DNA of 64,000 nucleotides from DATLGB01 sp963724135 (GTDB taxonomy: Bacteria; Actinomycetota; Thermoleophilia; Solirubrobacterales; Solirubrobacteraceae): the NCBI GenBank assembly GCA_963724135.1, contig CAVRTA010000004.1:992001-1056000 (forward strand), given 5' to 3'. The translations under genes were made by a program, and so were the position numbers. The notes beneath the pieces are model-generated. The model worked only from the letters and a program-made list of their open reading frames with translations, was not told the origin of the DNA and searched no databases. This document shows, piece by piece, positions 31,142 to 39,796 of the stretch. Within the stretch, counting starts at the first letter, position 1. Each line of letters starts with the position of its first letter.

Positions 31142-32677
31142 CTACTCAGTGGTGATGGTGAACAGCGAGCGCAGCGTGTCGCCGTCCTTCTCGGAGCCGG
31201 TCACCACGAGGTCGAGCCGGTCGAGGTAGGGCTTGGCCTCCTGGAAGTCCGGGTCCGACGCCGCACCGGCCTCCCCGGCCAGCTCGAGCACCGCCGGCAG
31301 CGAGAGCACCAGCGACGGCTCGAGCCCGTCGACCGCGTCCTTGGCGTTGGTGTAGGCGGCGCTGTCCGCGAACGTGTCGCCGCCGGGAGCCAGCGCCTCC
31401 GCCGCGGCGTCCTCGCCGAACGCCAGCACGACCCGGCCGTTGCCCCCGGCGAGCACGACAGGGCCGGGCGCGCCCGGTGCGGGCACTGAGTACGCCTGGT
31501 CGGCGCCGTCCACCCGCGCCCTGGCCACGGGAGCCCCCATGCGCTTGGCCGCCGCGACGAGCCTGGGCAGCGCCGCCCGGGCCGCGTCCTCGTCGGTCGC
31601 CTCGATCACGACGCCTCCGTTGATGGTCGACAGCGAGTCGCCGCGCGCGAACACGGCGATGTCGCCGATCCAGCTGAAGAGGTCGCGGTCGAGGTTGATG
31701 CCCGTCTGCGACTCGAGCTGGCCCGTGAGGGCGGCCCCGCCGAACGCGCCCGCGAATGCCGCCAGCGTCGCCTTCAGCGACGCGCCGACGTCCGGAGCGC
31801 CGAAGACCGCGAACGCGTCCGCCGGCGCATCCTGGATGAGGTCGGTCGACGTGCCGGTCCCGAGCAGCCCGAAGGAGGTCAGCCGCGCGAGCCCGCCGCC
31901 GGAGAAGCGGCTCTCGATCGTCGCGCTGTCCGGGGTCACGGAGAGTGCGGCCGTGATCGGCTCGAGGTCGCCCTCGCCGAGGAACTGCTCGAGCACCGCC
32001 TTGCCCGCCGGGTCGATCCCCGGCGCCGACTCGAGCACGTCGCCGAGCTGCTTCATGTCGACGAACAGAGCGCCGAGACGCTCGTCGACGTCCGGCAGCT
32101 CGTCGACCGCGTCCTCGAAGACCTGGGTCTCGCCGAGCGAGTCGCCGCCGGCCGCGTCGACCGCCTTCTTGAGGTCGGCCTCGGTGTCGGCGAAGACGAC
32201 GTAGTCGTCCTTGACGGCGGCCCAGGTGTCGTCCTCGTCGGAGAACACCTCGGCGCCCGAGTACTCGCCCTCGTCCTTGCCCTCCTGCCCGAGGAAGGCG
32301 GATGCCTTGTCGGCGTCCTTCGTCGCGACGGCGCCGTAGTAGGTCGGGTTCTCGGCCGCGAGGTTGGCGACGCCGATTCCGACGCGCTCGCCCAGCCACG
32401 GCTTGACGTCCTTGTCGTAGCTGCCGCCCTCCTCCTTGATCTGCTCGTCGATCAGGCCGGTGAGCGTCGTTCCCGGTGGGAGGAACTTCTCGACCAGGGC
32501 GCTGGCGCTGTCGCCCTGGTCGCCCTGCGGCCGCACGGATCCCTCCACGTAGACGGGCACGCCGGCCGGGATCGCCTGCGCGGGATCCGCGCTCCCGTCA
32601 CCCGACGATGACGATTCGCCGCAGCCCGCCAGGGCGGCGACCGCAAGACCCACGAGCCAGAGCCGTTGCAAGCGCAT
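31142..32677 (-). CDS. DUF3352-like lipoprotein
   Basis: 511 aa. Lipobox AALAGC near residue 19, followed by a Ser/Gly linker. The rest is rich in Ala, Asp and Gly with repeated two-layer modules: VPVYVEGSVRPQG, YYGAVATKDADKASAFLGQE, YVVFADTEADLKKAVDAAGG, TIESRFSGGGLAR, GGVVIEATDEDAARAALPRL and VVLAFGEDAAAEALAPGG. This arrangement matches the DUF3352 family of secreted actinobacterial proteins, whose role is unknown. The start ATG 32677 is supported by TAGGGT 7 nt upstream. It is divergent from mraZ across a 229-bp region. Confidence 0.8.
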   Translation of the reverse strand: MRLQRLWLVGLAVAALAGCGESSSSGDGSADPAQAIPAGVPVYVEGSVRPQGDQGDSASALVEKFLPPGTTLTGLIDEQIKEEGGSYDKDVKPWLGERVGIGVANLAAENPTYYGAVATKDADKASAFLGQEGKDEGEYSGAEVFSDEDDTWAAVKDDYVVFADTEADLKKAVDAAGGDSLGETQVFEDAVDELPDVDERLGALFVDMKQLGDVLESAPGIDPAGKAVLEQFLGEGDLEPITAALSVTPDSATIESRFSGGGLARLTSFGLLGTGTSTDLIQDAPADAFAVFGAPDVGASLKATLAAFAGAFGGAALTGQLESQTGINLDRDLFSWIGDIAVFARGDSLSTINGGVVIEATDEDAARAALPRLVAAAKRMGAPVARARVDGADQAYSVPAPGAPGPVVLAGGNGRVVLAFGEDAAAEALAPGGDTFADSAAYTNAKDAVDGLEPSLVLSLPAVLELAGEAGAASDPDFQEAKPYLDRLDLVVTGSEKDGDTLRSLFTITTE

Positions 32678-32684
32678 ATTCAGG

Positions 32685-32690
32685 ACCCTA
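32685..32690 (-). promoter_or_regulatory. -10-like TANNNT element of the DUF3352-like gene
   Basis: TAGGGT on the minus strand, 7 nt before ATG 32677, with no Shine-Dalgarno; a leaderless start is inferred. Confidence 0.4.
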
Positions 32691-32782
32691 TCCCGGTCGC
32701 AGGATGCCGTGCATTTGCAGGGAAATCAATTAGGCGCGCGTGTCCGGCAGGCGACCGGGTGGGACAAATGTCTACCAATGTG

Positions 32783-32811
32783 TTGCGGTGTGGGAGAAAG
32801 TGGGGTACAAC
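32783..32811 (+). promoter_or_regulatory. mraZ/dcw promoter with embedded MraZ operator repeats
   Basis: TTGCGG (32783-32788) and TACAAC (32806-32811) are 17 nt apart, a normal sigma-70-type promoter. The spacer holds TGGGA (32791-32795) and TGGGG (32801-32805) on a 10-bp helical repeat, matching the TGGGN-N5-TGGGN operator known for E. coli MraZ. A third, weak copy (TGTTG, 32781-32785) precedes them. Binding here would block RNA polymerase, so autorepression of the dcw cluster by MraZ is predicted. The transcript would carry a leader of about 90 nt. Confidence 0.65.
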
Positions 32812-32906
32812 TCCTCGGGACAAGCCGGTCCGGGGTGGCGGGGCTCCTCCCACTCCGCCTCCCCGGATCGACTCAGTCGCCCGACCTGTCCCCGGACACA
32901 TGCGCC

Positions 32907-33344
32907 TTGTCCTTCCACGGCATCCACGACCACACGCTGGACGTCAAGAGCCGGCTCACCGTGCCGTCGAAGATGCGCGCCCAGCTCGCCGGGGGAGTGA
33001 CCGTCGCGGTCGGGCTCGGCGAGCCCTGCCTGCAGGTCTGGCCCGCGCAGGCGCACGCCGCACTCGTCCAGCGCGCACTCGCGCCGCTCGTCCCGTTCTC
33101 CAAGGAGGAGCGCGAGCTCAAGCGTTTCTTCCACGCGTACACCGAGACGATGGAGCTCGACTCCGCCGGCCGCATCACCGTGCCGCCCAAGCTGGCCACC
33201 CACGCGGGCATCACCCGCGAGGTGACGGTGGTCGGCGCGGGCGACTGCCTCGAGCTGTGGGACGCGGAGGCCTGGAACGCCAACGATGCCGACCTGCTCG
33301 CGCGGGCGGCTGACCACATCCAGAGCATTGGCCATCCTGCTTGA
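32907..33344 (+). CDS. mraZ: transcriptional regulator MraZ
   Basis: 145 aa from TTG 32907 (LSFHGIHDHTLDVKSRLTVP), the usual MraZ length. Two SpoVT-AbrB-like halves are visible: DVKSRLTVPSKMRAQLAGGV and ELDSAGRITVPPKLATHAGI, each with the D-x-(K/A)-x-R-(L/I)-T-(V)-P signature. The KRFFHAYTETM helix is typical of the family. MraZ forms a ring that binds TGGGN-type repeats ahead of its own gene. The open frame continues about 200 nt upstream through the operator region, but that part has no homology. The next gene begins 1 nt after the stop. Confidence 0.92.
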   Translation: MSFHGIHDHTLDVKSRLTVPSKMRAQLAGGVTVAVGLGEPCLQVWPAQAHAALVQRALAPLVPFSKEERELKRFFHAYTETMELDSAGRITVPPKLATHAGITREVTVVGAGDCLELWDAEAWNANDADLLARAADHIQSIGHPA

Positions 33345-33345
33345 C

Positions 33346-34260
33346 ATGACGCGCGAGCACGTCCCCGTCCTGGCGGGCGAGCTGATCGAGGCACTGGACC
33401 CGCAGCCGGGCCAGGTCGCGGTCGACTGCACCGTCGGCGGCGCCGGCCACGCACGCCTGGTCGCCGACCGGCTCGGGCCGAACGGCCTGCTGATCGGCAT
33501 CGACCGCGACCCGAGCGCCGAGCGCGCCTTCCACGAGCTCGCGGCCGAGGTCGAGTGCCGCACGCGCTTCATCCGCGCGGACTTCGCGACCGCGCTGGCG
33601 CAGGTCGAGGTCCGCCCGGACCTCGTCTACATGGACCTCGGCATGAGCTCGATGCAGGTCGACCAGCGCGAGCGCGGCTTCTCCTACGCCTACGACGCGC
33701 CGCTCGACATGCGCATGGACCCGGCTTCTCCCACATCGGCCCACGACGCCGTCAACAGCTGGGAGCGCCGCCAGCTGGCCAAGGTCATCCGGGACTTCGG
33801 CGAGGAGCGCTACGCCGACCGCATCGCGCGGGAGATCGTGCGCAGACGCCCGATCGACACGACGTTCCAGCTCGTCGACGCGATCACGGCGGCGATTCCC
33901 GCGCCCGCGCGGTTCGCGGGCGGGCACCCCGCCAAGCGCACCTTCCAGGGACTGCGGATCGCGATCAACGACGAGCTGACGCAGCTCGACGCCGCGCTGC
34001 CGGCCGCGTGGGAGCGCCTCGCCGACGGCGGCCGCCTCGCCGCGATCTCCTTCCACTCGCTCGAGGACAGGCGCGTCAAGCGCTTCCTCGCCGATCTCGC
34101 GCAGGGCTGCATCTGCCCGCCCGACCTGCCCGTCTGCGTGTGCGGGCACGAGCCCGAGGCCGAGCTCATCGGCCGCGGCGGCGTCGTCCCGACGCCGGGC
34201 GAGGTCGCCGCCAACCCCCGCGCGAAGTCCGCGCGCCTGCGTGCCGCGAGGAAGATCTGA
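33346..34260 (+). CDS. rsmH: 16S rRNA m4C1402 methyltransferase
   Basis: 304 aa from ATG 33346. N-terminal EHVPVLAGELIEALDPQPGQ, SAM-binding DCTVGGAGHARLVADRLGPN and IGIDRDPSAERAF, then YMDLGMSSMQVDQRERGFSY, LDMRMDP, FGEERYADRIAREIVRRRPI, the substrate segment HPAKRTFQGLRIAINDEL and AISFHSLEDRRVKRF are all standard RsmH (MraW) motifs. It methylates N4 of C1402 in the ribosomal P site. The C-terminal CICPPDLPVCVCGHEPEAEL cysteine cluster is common in actinobacteria. Its TGA shares the A of the ftsL ATG. Confidence 0.95.
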   Translation: MTREHVPVLAGELIEALDPQPGQVAVDCTVGGAGHARLVADRLGPNGLLIGIDRDPSAERAFHELAAEVECRTRFIRADFATALAQVEVRPDLVYMDLGMSSMQVDQRERGFSYAYDAPLDMRMDPASPTSAHDAVNSWERRQLAKVIRDFGEERYADRIAREIVRRRPIDTTFQLVDAITAAIPAPARFAGGHPAKRTFQGLRIAINDELTQLDAALPAAWERLADGGRLAAISFHSLEDRRVKRFLADLAQGCICPPDLPVCVCGHEPEAELIGRGGVVPTPGEVAANPRAKSARLRAARKI

Positions 34261-34955
34261 TGGCCCGCGCGCGTGCAGCCACGGCCCTGCGCCGCCAGCC
34301 GGTCCCGCGCCACCACCGCCGGGTCAGCGGGCCCGCGCGCCCCGTCGCCGTGCCCGGGCAGCCACGGCCCGCGCGGCTCGCGCCCCAGCCGCACAACACC
34401 TTCGGCGCCAGGCTGCTCGCGCTCCCCGATCACCGCTGGCTGGACATGCTGCTGCGCAGCCGCGCCTGGATCTGGCTGCTGGGCATCGCGCTCGGCGGGA
34501 TCGTGTTCATGCAGGTGTCACTGCTCGGGATGAACGCCGGGATCTCGAAGGCCGTGCAGGAGTCCGTCGCCCTCCAGCACACCAACGCCCTGCTCGAGGA
34601 GCAGGTCGCCGGGCTCTCCAGCGGCGACCGCGTGCGCGCGCAGGCCGCCGAGCTGGGGCTGCTGGCCCCTGACGCCGGGGACGTCGTCTTCCTGGAGTCC
34701 CGCGGGGCCCGCGACGAGCGCCGAGCGGCCCAGCGCATGGCGCCCCCGTCGGACACCGCCCGCCAGACGCTCGCGACCGACGGGCGCTCGGCCACCACGG
34801 TGATCGCTCCGACGCCGACGACCAACGAGGCGACCACCGCGGCGACGCCGGTGCCCACGACCGCGATCACGCCGGTGCCCACCGTCGCGGTCACGCCGGT
34901 GCCGACCACCGCGGTAGACCCGACCACCGCCGCCGGGGCGACCCAAGCGCCCTGA
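34260..34955 (+). CDS. ftsL: FtsL-like division protein
   Basis: 231 aa from ATG 34260 in the position of ftsL. The cytoplasmic N-terminus is Arg/Pro-rich (about 80 residues), followed by one membrane helix (AWIWLLGIALGGIVFMQVSL) and a short coiled coil with leucine/alanine heptads (QESVALQHTNALLEEQVAGL), then DRVRAQAAELGLLAPDAGDV as in FtsL/DivIC. A long Thr/Pro-rich tail with repeats of TPVPT and T-A-V/I extends outside the membrane, making this protein longer than the usual 100-150 aa. FtsL with FtsQ and FtsB links FtsZ rings to FtsW/FtsI. Junctions on both sides are overlapping. Confidence 0.82.
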   Translation: MARARAATALRRQPVPRHHRRVSGPARPVAVPGQPRPARLAPQPHNTFGARLLALPDHRWLDMLLRSRAWIWLLGIALGGIVFMQVSLLGMNAGISKAVQESVALQHTNALLEEQVAGLSSGDRVRAQAAELGLLAPDAGDVVFLESRGARDERRAAQRMAPPSDTARQTLATDGRSATTVIAPTPTTNEATTAATPVPTTAITPVPTVAVTPVPTTAVDPTTAAGATQAP

Positions 34956-36619
34956 TGCGCCTGATCGAGCGCCGCGTCGGACTCGTCTTCGCCCTCTTCC
35001 TCATCGGGCTCGCACTAGCCGCCTCCAAGGCGCTGTGGCTCGGGGTCGTCAAGGCGAGCTCGCTCTCGAGCGCCGCCGCGACGCAGCAGAAGTCCGTGGT
35101 GGCCGTGCCCGCGCGCCGCGGCACGATCACCGACCGCTCCGGCAAGGAGCTGGCCGTCGCCCAGCCGGCCATGAGCGTGGCGGCCACCCCGTATCTGGTC
35201 AGCGACCCGCTGAGCGTCGCCAAGCGCCTCGCGCCGATCCTGGGCCGCGACGAGAGCGAGCTGCTCGCCGCGCTCTCCCAGAAGGACACCGGGTTCGTGT
35301 GGCTCGCGCGCAAGCTGTCCCTTCAGGACGCCCAGCGGATCGAGGACATGGAGATCGAGGGGCTCGACTTCGTCGAGGAGTCCACGCGGGTCTACCCCCG
35401 CAAGTTCCTGGCCTCGCAGCTGCTCGGCTTCACGGGCACCGACAACGAGGGGCTTTCCGGCCTCGAGCTCCAGCACGACGAGGATCTGCGCGGCCGCGAC
35501 GGCGAGCGCATGCTGGTCAAGGACGCGCTCGGCCAGCCGATCGAGCTCGACGACGCGCGCCCGCCGCGCCAGGGCAAGTCGCTCACGCTGACGATCGACG
35601 ACCGCATCCAGGAGGAGACGGAGAGCATCCTCGCGGAGGTCGGCGCCCGCTACCAGCCCGCGCAGGGCGCCACGGCGATCGTGATGGACCCGCGCGGCGG
35701 GGAGCTGCTCGCGGTCGCCAACTGGCCGCGCGTCGACGCCAACAACATCGACATCGCCCCGGGGTGGGCGCGCCAGAACCGAGCGGTCGAGACCTCCTAC
35801 GAGCCAGGGTCGACCTTCAAGGCGTTCACCATGGCCGGCGCACTCGAGGACGGCAAGGTCACCCCGGACTCCGTGTTCGAGCTGCCCGCCGAGATCCTGG
35901 TCGCGGACCGCTGGATCGGCGAGGCGCACGGCGGCGGTTTCGGCACCCTGACCGCGTCGCAGATCATCCAGAAGTCCTCGAACGTGGGCACGATCAGGAT
36001 CGGGCAGCGGCTCGGCTCCCGGCGCTTCGACCACTGGGTGCGGCGCTTCGGCTTCGGCAAGAAGACCGGCGTCGACCTCCCCGGCGAGCAGACCGGCATC
36101 CTGCTGCCGGTCGAGAAGTACTCCGGTTCCTCGATGGGCAACCTGCCGATCGGCCAGGGCGAGTCCGTGACGCCGATACAGATGGCGACGGCCTACGCGG
36201 CCATCGCCAACGGCGGCATCCTGCGCCCCCCGCGCGTGGTGAAGGCGATCGCGGGCGAACCGACGCCGCTCCCGCGCGGCAGCCGCGTGCTCTCCGGACG
36301 CACGTCGGCCACGCTGCGCACGATGCTCGAGGGCGTGATCAACCCCGACGGCACCGCGTCGGCCGCGGCCATCCCGGGATACGTGCTCGCGGGCAAGACC
36401 GGCACCGCGGAGAAGGTCGACCCGGAGACCGGCGAGTACTCCGAGTCGAAGTTCGTCGCCTCGTTCGTCGGCTTCGCACCCGCGCGCAACCCGCGCCTGT
36501 TGACGCTCGTGATGGTCGATGAGCCGGTCGGCGACATCTACGGCGGGTCGGTGGCCGCGCCGGCCTGGCGTGACATCATGAGCTTCGCCCTGAACTACCT
36601 GAGAATTCCACCCAAGTGA
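34955..36619 (+). CDS. ftsI: peptidoglycan transpeptidase FtsI (PBP3)
   Basis: 554 aa. N-terminal membrane helix GLVFALFLIGLALAASKALW, pedestal domain (RRGTITDRSGKELAVAQPAM, SRKL-like segment, YPRKFLASQLLGFTGTDNEG), and a transpeptidase domain with active Ser in YEPGSTFKAFTMAGAL (near residue 287), SSN motif QKSSNVGTIRIGQRLG, and LAGKTGTAEKVDPETGEYSE (KTGT). It cross-links septal peptidoglycan together with FtsW. The stop codon overlaps GTG 36616 of an unrelated gene rather than murE, so the dcw operon is interrupted right here. All catalytic motifs are intact. Confidence 0.95.
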   Translation: MRLIERRVGLVFALFLIGLALAASKALWLGVVKASSLSSAAATQQKSVVAVPARRGTITDRSGKELAVAQPAMSVAATPYLVSDPLSVAKRLAPILGRDESELLAALSQKDTGFVWLARKLSLQDAQRIEDMEIEGLDFVEESTRVYPRKFLASQLLGFTGTDNEGLSGLELQHDEDLRGRDGERMLVKDALGQPIELDDARPPRQGKSLTLTIDDRIQEETESILAEVGARYQPAQGATAIVMDPRGGELLAVANWPRVDANNIDIAPGWARQNRAVETSYEPGSTFKAFTMAGALEDGKVTPDSVFELPAEILVADRWIGEAHGGGFGTLTASQIIQKSSNVGTIRIGQRLGSRRFDHWVRRFGFGKKTGVDLPGEQTGILLPVEKYSGSSMGNLPIGQGESVTPIQMATAYAAIANGGILRPPRVVKAIAGEPTPLPRGSRVLSGRTSATLRTMLEGVINPDGTASAAAIPGYVLAGKTGTAEKVDPETGEYSESKFVASFVGFAPARNPRLLTLVMVDEPVGDIYGGSVAAPAWRDIMSFALNYLRIPPK

Positions 36620-37449
36620 TCGCGTCGCTGGCCGCCGCCGCGGCCACCTGCGCGATCTTCCCGCCGTCGTTCTCGACCAACCGGCCGGTGACGGGGCTGC
36701 CGGTTTCGCCGGAGTCCGATGCGATCATCGCGCGACTCGGCCCTCAGACCGGCATCCACCCCGACTTCGGGACCGTCTACGGGATCCCCTTCGACCGCGT
36801 CGGGTCCAGGACGCCGCGCAGGAAGCTCACCTTCGACTACGCCGACGAGTCCGACCACGTCCGCTATCCGATCCCGCGCGACGTCCGCATCGAGGGAGGC
36901 TCGGACCGTCACGCGCTGCTCGTCGACAGGCGCCGGTGCCGCCTGTACGAGCTCTACGCCCTCCAGCGGACCGGCTCGGGCTGGCACGCGGGCGCGGGCG
37001 CGACCTGGAACATGCGCTCGAAGAAGCTGCGGCCGAAGGGCTGGACTTCGGCCGACGCGGCCGGCCTGCCGATCTACCCGTTGCTGGCGCGTCACGGCGA
37101 GGCCAGGCGGGGCGTCATCCGGCACGCGCTGCGCGTCACCTTCTCCGAGACGCGGCGCGCCTACGTCCACCCCGCGCGCCACTTCGCATCCGATTCCGAC
37201 GACCCGGCGCTGCCGCGGATGGGCGAGCGCCTGCGGCTGAAGGCGTCGTTCGACATCTCACAGCTGCACGGGCAGGCGCGCGTGATCGCCAAGGCGATGC
37301 AGACCTACGGGCTGATCGTCGCCGACAACGGGTCGGACTGGTACGTCACCGGTGCGCCGTCCAAGCGCTGGAACGACGAGGTCCTGCACACGCTCGAACT
37401 GGTCCGCGGGCGGTCCTTCGAGGTCGTCGACGCCTCCAGCCTCCGGTAG
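36616..37449 (+). CDS. conserved protein of unknown function, coupled to ftsI
   Basis: 277 aa from GTG 36616, which overlaps the ftsI stop. A short hydrophobic N-terminus (VIASLAAAAATCAIFPP) may be a weak signal sequence or lipobox-like Cys. The rest resembles a family I recall from many actinobacteria with signatures STNRPVTGLPV, HPDFGTVYGIPFDRV, YPIPRDVRIEGG, DRHALLVDRRRCRLYELYAL, MRSKKLRPKGWTSADAAGLP, VIRHALRVTF and LIVADNGSDWYVTGAPSKRW. The HALLVDR, ADNGSDWYVTG and ARHFASDSDDPALPRMG segments are strongly conserved-looking. Function unknown. It is the first gene of the 4.7-kb insertion between ftsI and murE. Confidence 0.72.
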   Translation: MIASLAAAAATCAIFPPSFSTNRPVTGLPVSPESDAIIARLGPQTGIHPDFGTVYGIPFDRVGSRTPRRKLTFDYADESDHVRYPIPRDVRIEGGSDRHALLVDRRRCRLYELYALQRTGSGWHAGAGATWNMRSKKLRPKGWTSADAAGLPIYPLLARHGEARRGVIRHALRVTFSETRRAYVHPARHFASDSDDPALPRMGERLRLKASFDISQLHGQARVIAKAMQTYGLIVADNGSDWYVTGAPSKRWNDEVLHTLELVRGRSFEVVDASSLR

Positions 37450-37452
37450 CCT
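37447..37452 (+). promoter_or_regulatory. -10-like TANNNT element of the small cationic protein gene
   Basis: TAGCCT overlaps the stop of the preceding gene and lies 8 nt before ATG 37461, with no Shine-Dalgarno. A leaderless start is inferred. Confidence 0.4.
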
Positions 37453-37460
37453 CGGCCCGG

Positions 37461-37892
37461 ATGCGATTGGTGGTCAAGGGGGTTGGGCTCGCGCTGCTGG
37501 CGGCGTTCGCGGCCGCCGCCGCGACCGTGACCGCGCCGTCGCGCGCCGCCGGCGGCTACAGCGGCAACGAGAGCGCGCGGGGGCGGCCGGTGCTGACCCT
37601 GTCGGTGGCGCGCCAGTCGCTGGCCGACGTGCGTGGCCAGGGCCTCAAGGTGCAGGCGTCCTGCAACGTCCCCTGTATCGCCTCCGTGCAGGCGCGCAAG
37701 GGCTCCAAGGCCCTCGGCGCGGGCCGCAGGCGCCTGCCGTTGCGTCGCGGCACAGTGAAGGTCAGGTTCAACCGGGCGGGCAAGCAGCGCCTCCGCTCCT
37801 CCAAGTCCATCAAGCTGTCGTTGCGCGGCACGGCGGTCAACGACGCCAACGCCCGCTCCGCCGTGGCACGCGCTTCGGTCAAGCTCAAGTGA
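37461..37892 (+). CDS. small secreted cationic protein (two-Cys beta domain)
   Basis: 143 aa. Signal peptide MRLVVKGVGLALLAAFAAAA, then one domain of about 100 aa: RPVLTLSVARQSLADVRGQG, LKVQASCNVPCIASVQARKG, LGAGRRRLPLRRGTVKVRFN, and KQRLRSSKSIKLSLRGTAVN. It has a net charge above +20 and a C-N-V-P-C pair likely to form a disulfide. The same layout appears in the next gene and in the C-terminus of the TSP3 protein at 55823. Probably exported and bound to anionic wall polymers; the role is unknown. No enzyme motif. Confidence 0.7.
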   Translation: MRLVVKGVGLALLAAFAAAAATVTAPSRAAGGYSGNESARGRPVLTLSVARQSLADVRGQGLKVQASCNVPCIASVQARKGSKALGAGRRRLPLRRGTVKVRFNRAGKQRLRSSKSIKLSLRGTAVNDANARSAVARASVKLK

Positions 37893-37903
37893 GGTCTTCA
37901 ACT

Positions 37904-38437
37904 GTGCTCGTCAAGATCCTGAGGGCCTCCGGGCTCCTGCTGCTCGCAGTGCTCACCGCGGGGGCGATCGTGAGCGCCCAGACCTCGGGCGCGGTGCGCC
38001 AGGGCTACACGACCGGCCCGTCCGGCACCACCGGCCCGTCCGGGACCACCGGCCCCACGGGGACGGCCACCGCAACGTCCAGCCCGACCAGTGTCCCGAC
38101 TCCGCGGCCCGGGCCGCCGACGCTGACCTTCCGTGTCCCCAAGGGCCAGAAGGCGAACCAGGTGCGCCGCCGCGGGCTCAAGGTGCGGGCGCGCTGCAGC
38201 GTCGCCTGCCGCGTGAGGATCCAGGCCTTCCGAAGCGGTCGCAGGCTCGGCAGCGGGCGCAAGGTGCTGGTCCGCAGCGGCACGCTGCGCGTCAAGTTCA
38301 ACCGCCGCGGCAAGAAGCTGCTGCGGCGCAAGAAGACGCTGCGGATCGACGTTCTCGGCCAGGCGACGAACGCCAACGGCCGCAGGTCCGAGGTCGTGGC
38401 CAAGAAGGCGAAGATCAAGAGTCGTAGGCGCAGGTAG
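37904..38437 (+). CDS. secreted protein with collagen-like GPSGTT stretch and cationic domain
   Basis: 177 aa from GTG 37904. Signal peptide (ILRASGLLLLAVLTAGAIVS), the motif RQGYTTGPSGTTGPSGTTGP (G-x-y triplets, five to six in a row), a Thr/Ser/Pro linker, and the two-Cys cationic beta domain (LTFRVPKGQKANQVRRRG, LKVRARCSVACRVRIQAF, LRVKFNRRGKKLLRRKKTLR). A near copy of the front half lies at 39797. The collagen-like part may form a short triple helix or stalk. The 3' end overlaps the convergent membrane protein gene by 23 bp. Function unknown. Confidence 0.7.
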   Translation: MLVKILRASGLLLLAVLTAGAIVSAQTSGAVRQGYTTGPSGTTGPSGTTGPTGTATATSSPTSVPTPRPGPPTLTFRVPKGQKANQVRRRGLKVRARCSVACRVRIQAFRSGRRLGSGRKVLVRSGTLRVKFNRRGKKLLRRKKTLRIDVLGQATNANGRRSEVVAKKAKIKSRRRR

Positions 38438-39749
38438 CCGCCGCCTCCCAGAACCGCCCGCGGTACACGCGGGGAGCATCCGCCGGCAGGCGCTGGGGCC
38501 CGCTGGCGCCGATCGCGAAGTCGGCGACGGCGGCGGGGTCGAGCGCGGCGAACGTGAGCGTGCCACTGCCCAGGGGTGCGTCGACGCGCTGTGCCGTCAC
38601 CACCGCCAGGGTGCGGTGGTCCGGCGCGCTGACGGTCCGGCAGCCGTAGCGGGCCGTCGCGCGCGCGGCCGCGCGTAGGTCATCCTGGATGGCGCGGCGG
38701 CGCTCGTCGTAGTCGCGCTGGCGCCGGAGCTTGTCGACGTCCCCGGGAACGCCCGCGCTCACCGTGATCGCCGCCACCGCCCCCAGCGCGAGCCAGGCAG
38801 GCCGGCGGTCGTCGCGCCAGCCGAACACCGCGAGGCCGGCGAACAGCAGCAGCATGCAGGCGGGCAGCAGCAGGTAGCGGCCGAGCAGCGGGAGGCCCGC
38901 GACGCCCAGGACCAGGTACCCGGCCAGGCCGAGGACTGCGATCGCCCCTGGGATCGCGCTGTCGCGCTCGCGGCCGAGCAGGCCCGCGAGCGCGCCCGCC
39001 AGGCACACCCACAGCAGCGGCTGCCCGACGATGTCACGCAGCGCGGCGGGCGCGAGCGTCAGCGCGGTGCCGGTGCTGCGGGGGCGGTCGAGCAGCTCGC
39101 CGAGCTCGCGCGTCCCGTGCAGCGAGTGCAGCAGGTCGCCGGTCGCCCACAGGTCCATCAGCGCCCAGATGACCGGGGCCGCCGCGAGCAGCACGGCGAT
39201 GCGCGCCTCGCGGCGGTAGACGACGTAGGCGGCCGCGAGCGCCCACGCCTCCGGCCGCAGCAGTCCGGCGAGGACGAGCAGGACCGGGACCGCCCAGCCC
39301 TCCTTCGGGCGGCGCACCTCCCGCGCCAGCGCCGCCACGACGAGAGCGAGGAACGGCAGGTCGACGAGCGCCTGGCCGGTCTCCGCGACGATCAGCTGGC
39401 GCGTGACGATCGCGGCCGCGGCGAGCAGGCCGGCCCAGCGGTTGAAGACGAGCGCACCCAGCTGCACCAGTGCGACGGCGAGCGCCCCGAGCGACAGCCA
39501 CGACGTGGCGAGCACGATCGTGGTCGCCGTGTCGGTGCCCAGCAGCATCACGACCGCGGAGAGCAAATTCGCGAGCGGGTGCGGCGTCGGCGCCGTGTCG
39601 GCATCGAAGGCGGGCGCATGGCCGTGCAGGATCTCGTCGCCCCAGCGCAGGGCCCAGAGGGCGTCGTAGCCCAGCGCACCGGGGCCGTGGAGCAGCCGAG
39701 CGGCGACGGCGACGGCGACCGCCGATCCGAGCGCCGTTGTCCGTCGCAC
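38415..39749 (-). CDS. polytopic membrane protein, GT-C (mannosyltransferase)-like
   Basis: 444 aa with about ten to twelve membrane segments. N-terminal half: AVAVAVAARLLHGPGALGYD, DALWALRWGDEILHGHAPAF with the acidic Asp pair and PTPHPLANLLSAVV loop, VQLGALVFNRWAGLLAAAAI, RRPKEGWAVPVLLVLAGLLR with PEAW, which resembles the LRPEAW signature of GT-C glycosyltransferases. The C-terminal soluble part has RQRDYDERRRAIQDDLRAAA and VRYRGRFWEAAATC-like end. A polyprenyl-phosphate sugar transferase acting outside the membrane is inferred. GTG 39749 has TAGACA 7 nt upstream. It is divergent from the second collagen-like gene. Confidence 0.65.
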   Translation of the reverse strand: MRRTTALGSAVAVAVAARLLHGPGALGYDALWALRWGDEILHGHAPAFDADTAPTPHPLANLLSAVVMLLGTDTATTIVLATSWLSLGALAVALVQLGALVFNRWAGLLAAAAIVTRQLIVAETGQALVDLPFLALVVAALAREVRRPKEGWAVPVLLVLAGLLRPEAWALAAAYVVYRREARIAVLLAAAPVIWALMDLWATGDLLHSLHGTRELGELLDRPRSTGTALTLAPAALRDIVGQPLLWVCLAGALAGLLGRERDSAIPGAIAVLGLAGYLVLGVAGLPLLGRYLLLPACMLLLFAGLAVFGWRDDRRPAWLALGAVAAITVSAGVPGDVDKLRRQRDYDERRRAIQDDLRAAARATARYGCRTVSAPDHRTLAVVTAQRVDAPLGSGTLTFAALDPAAVADFAIGASGPQRLPADAPRVYRGRFWEAAATCAYDS

Positions 39750-39796
39750 GCCCCCGTGTCTACCAGAGGGACCGCCGCGTCTGATATCCACCCGGT

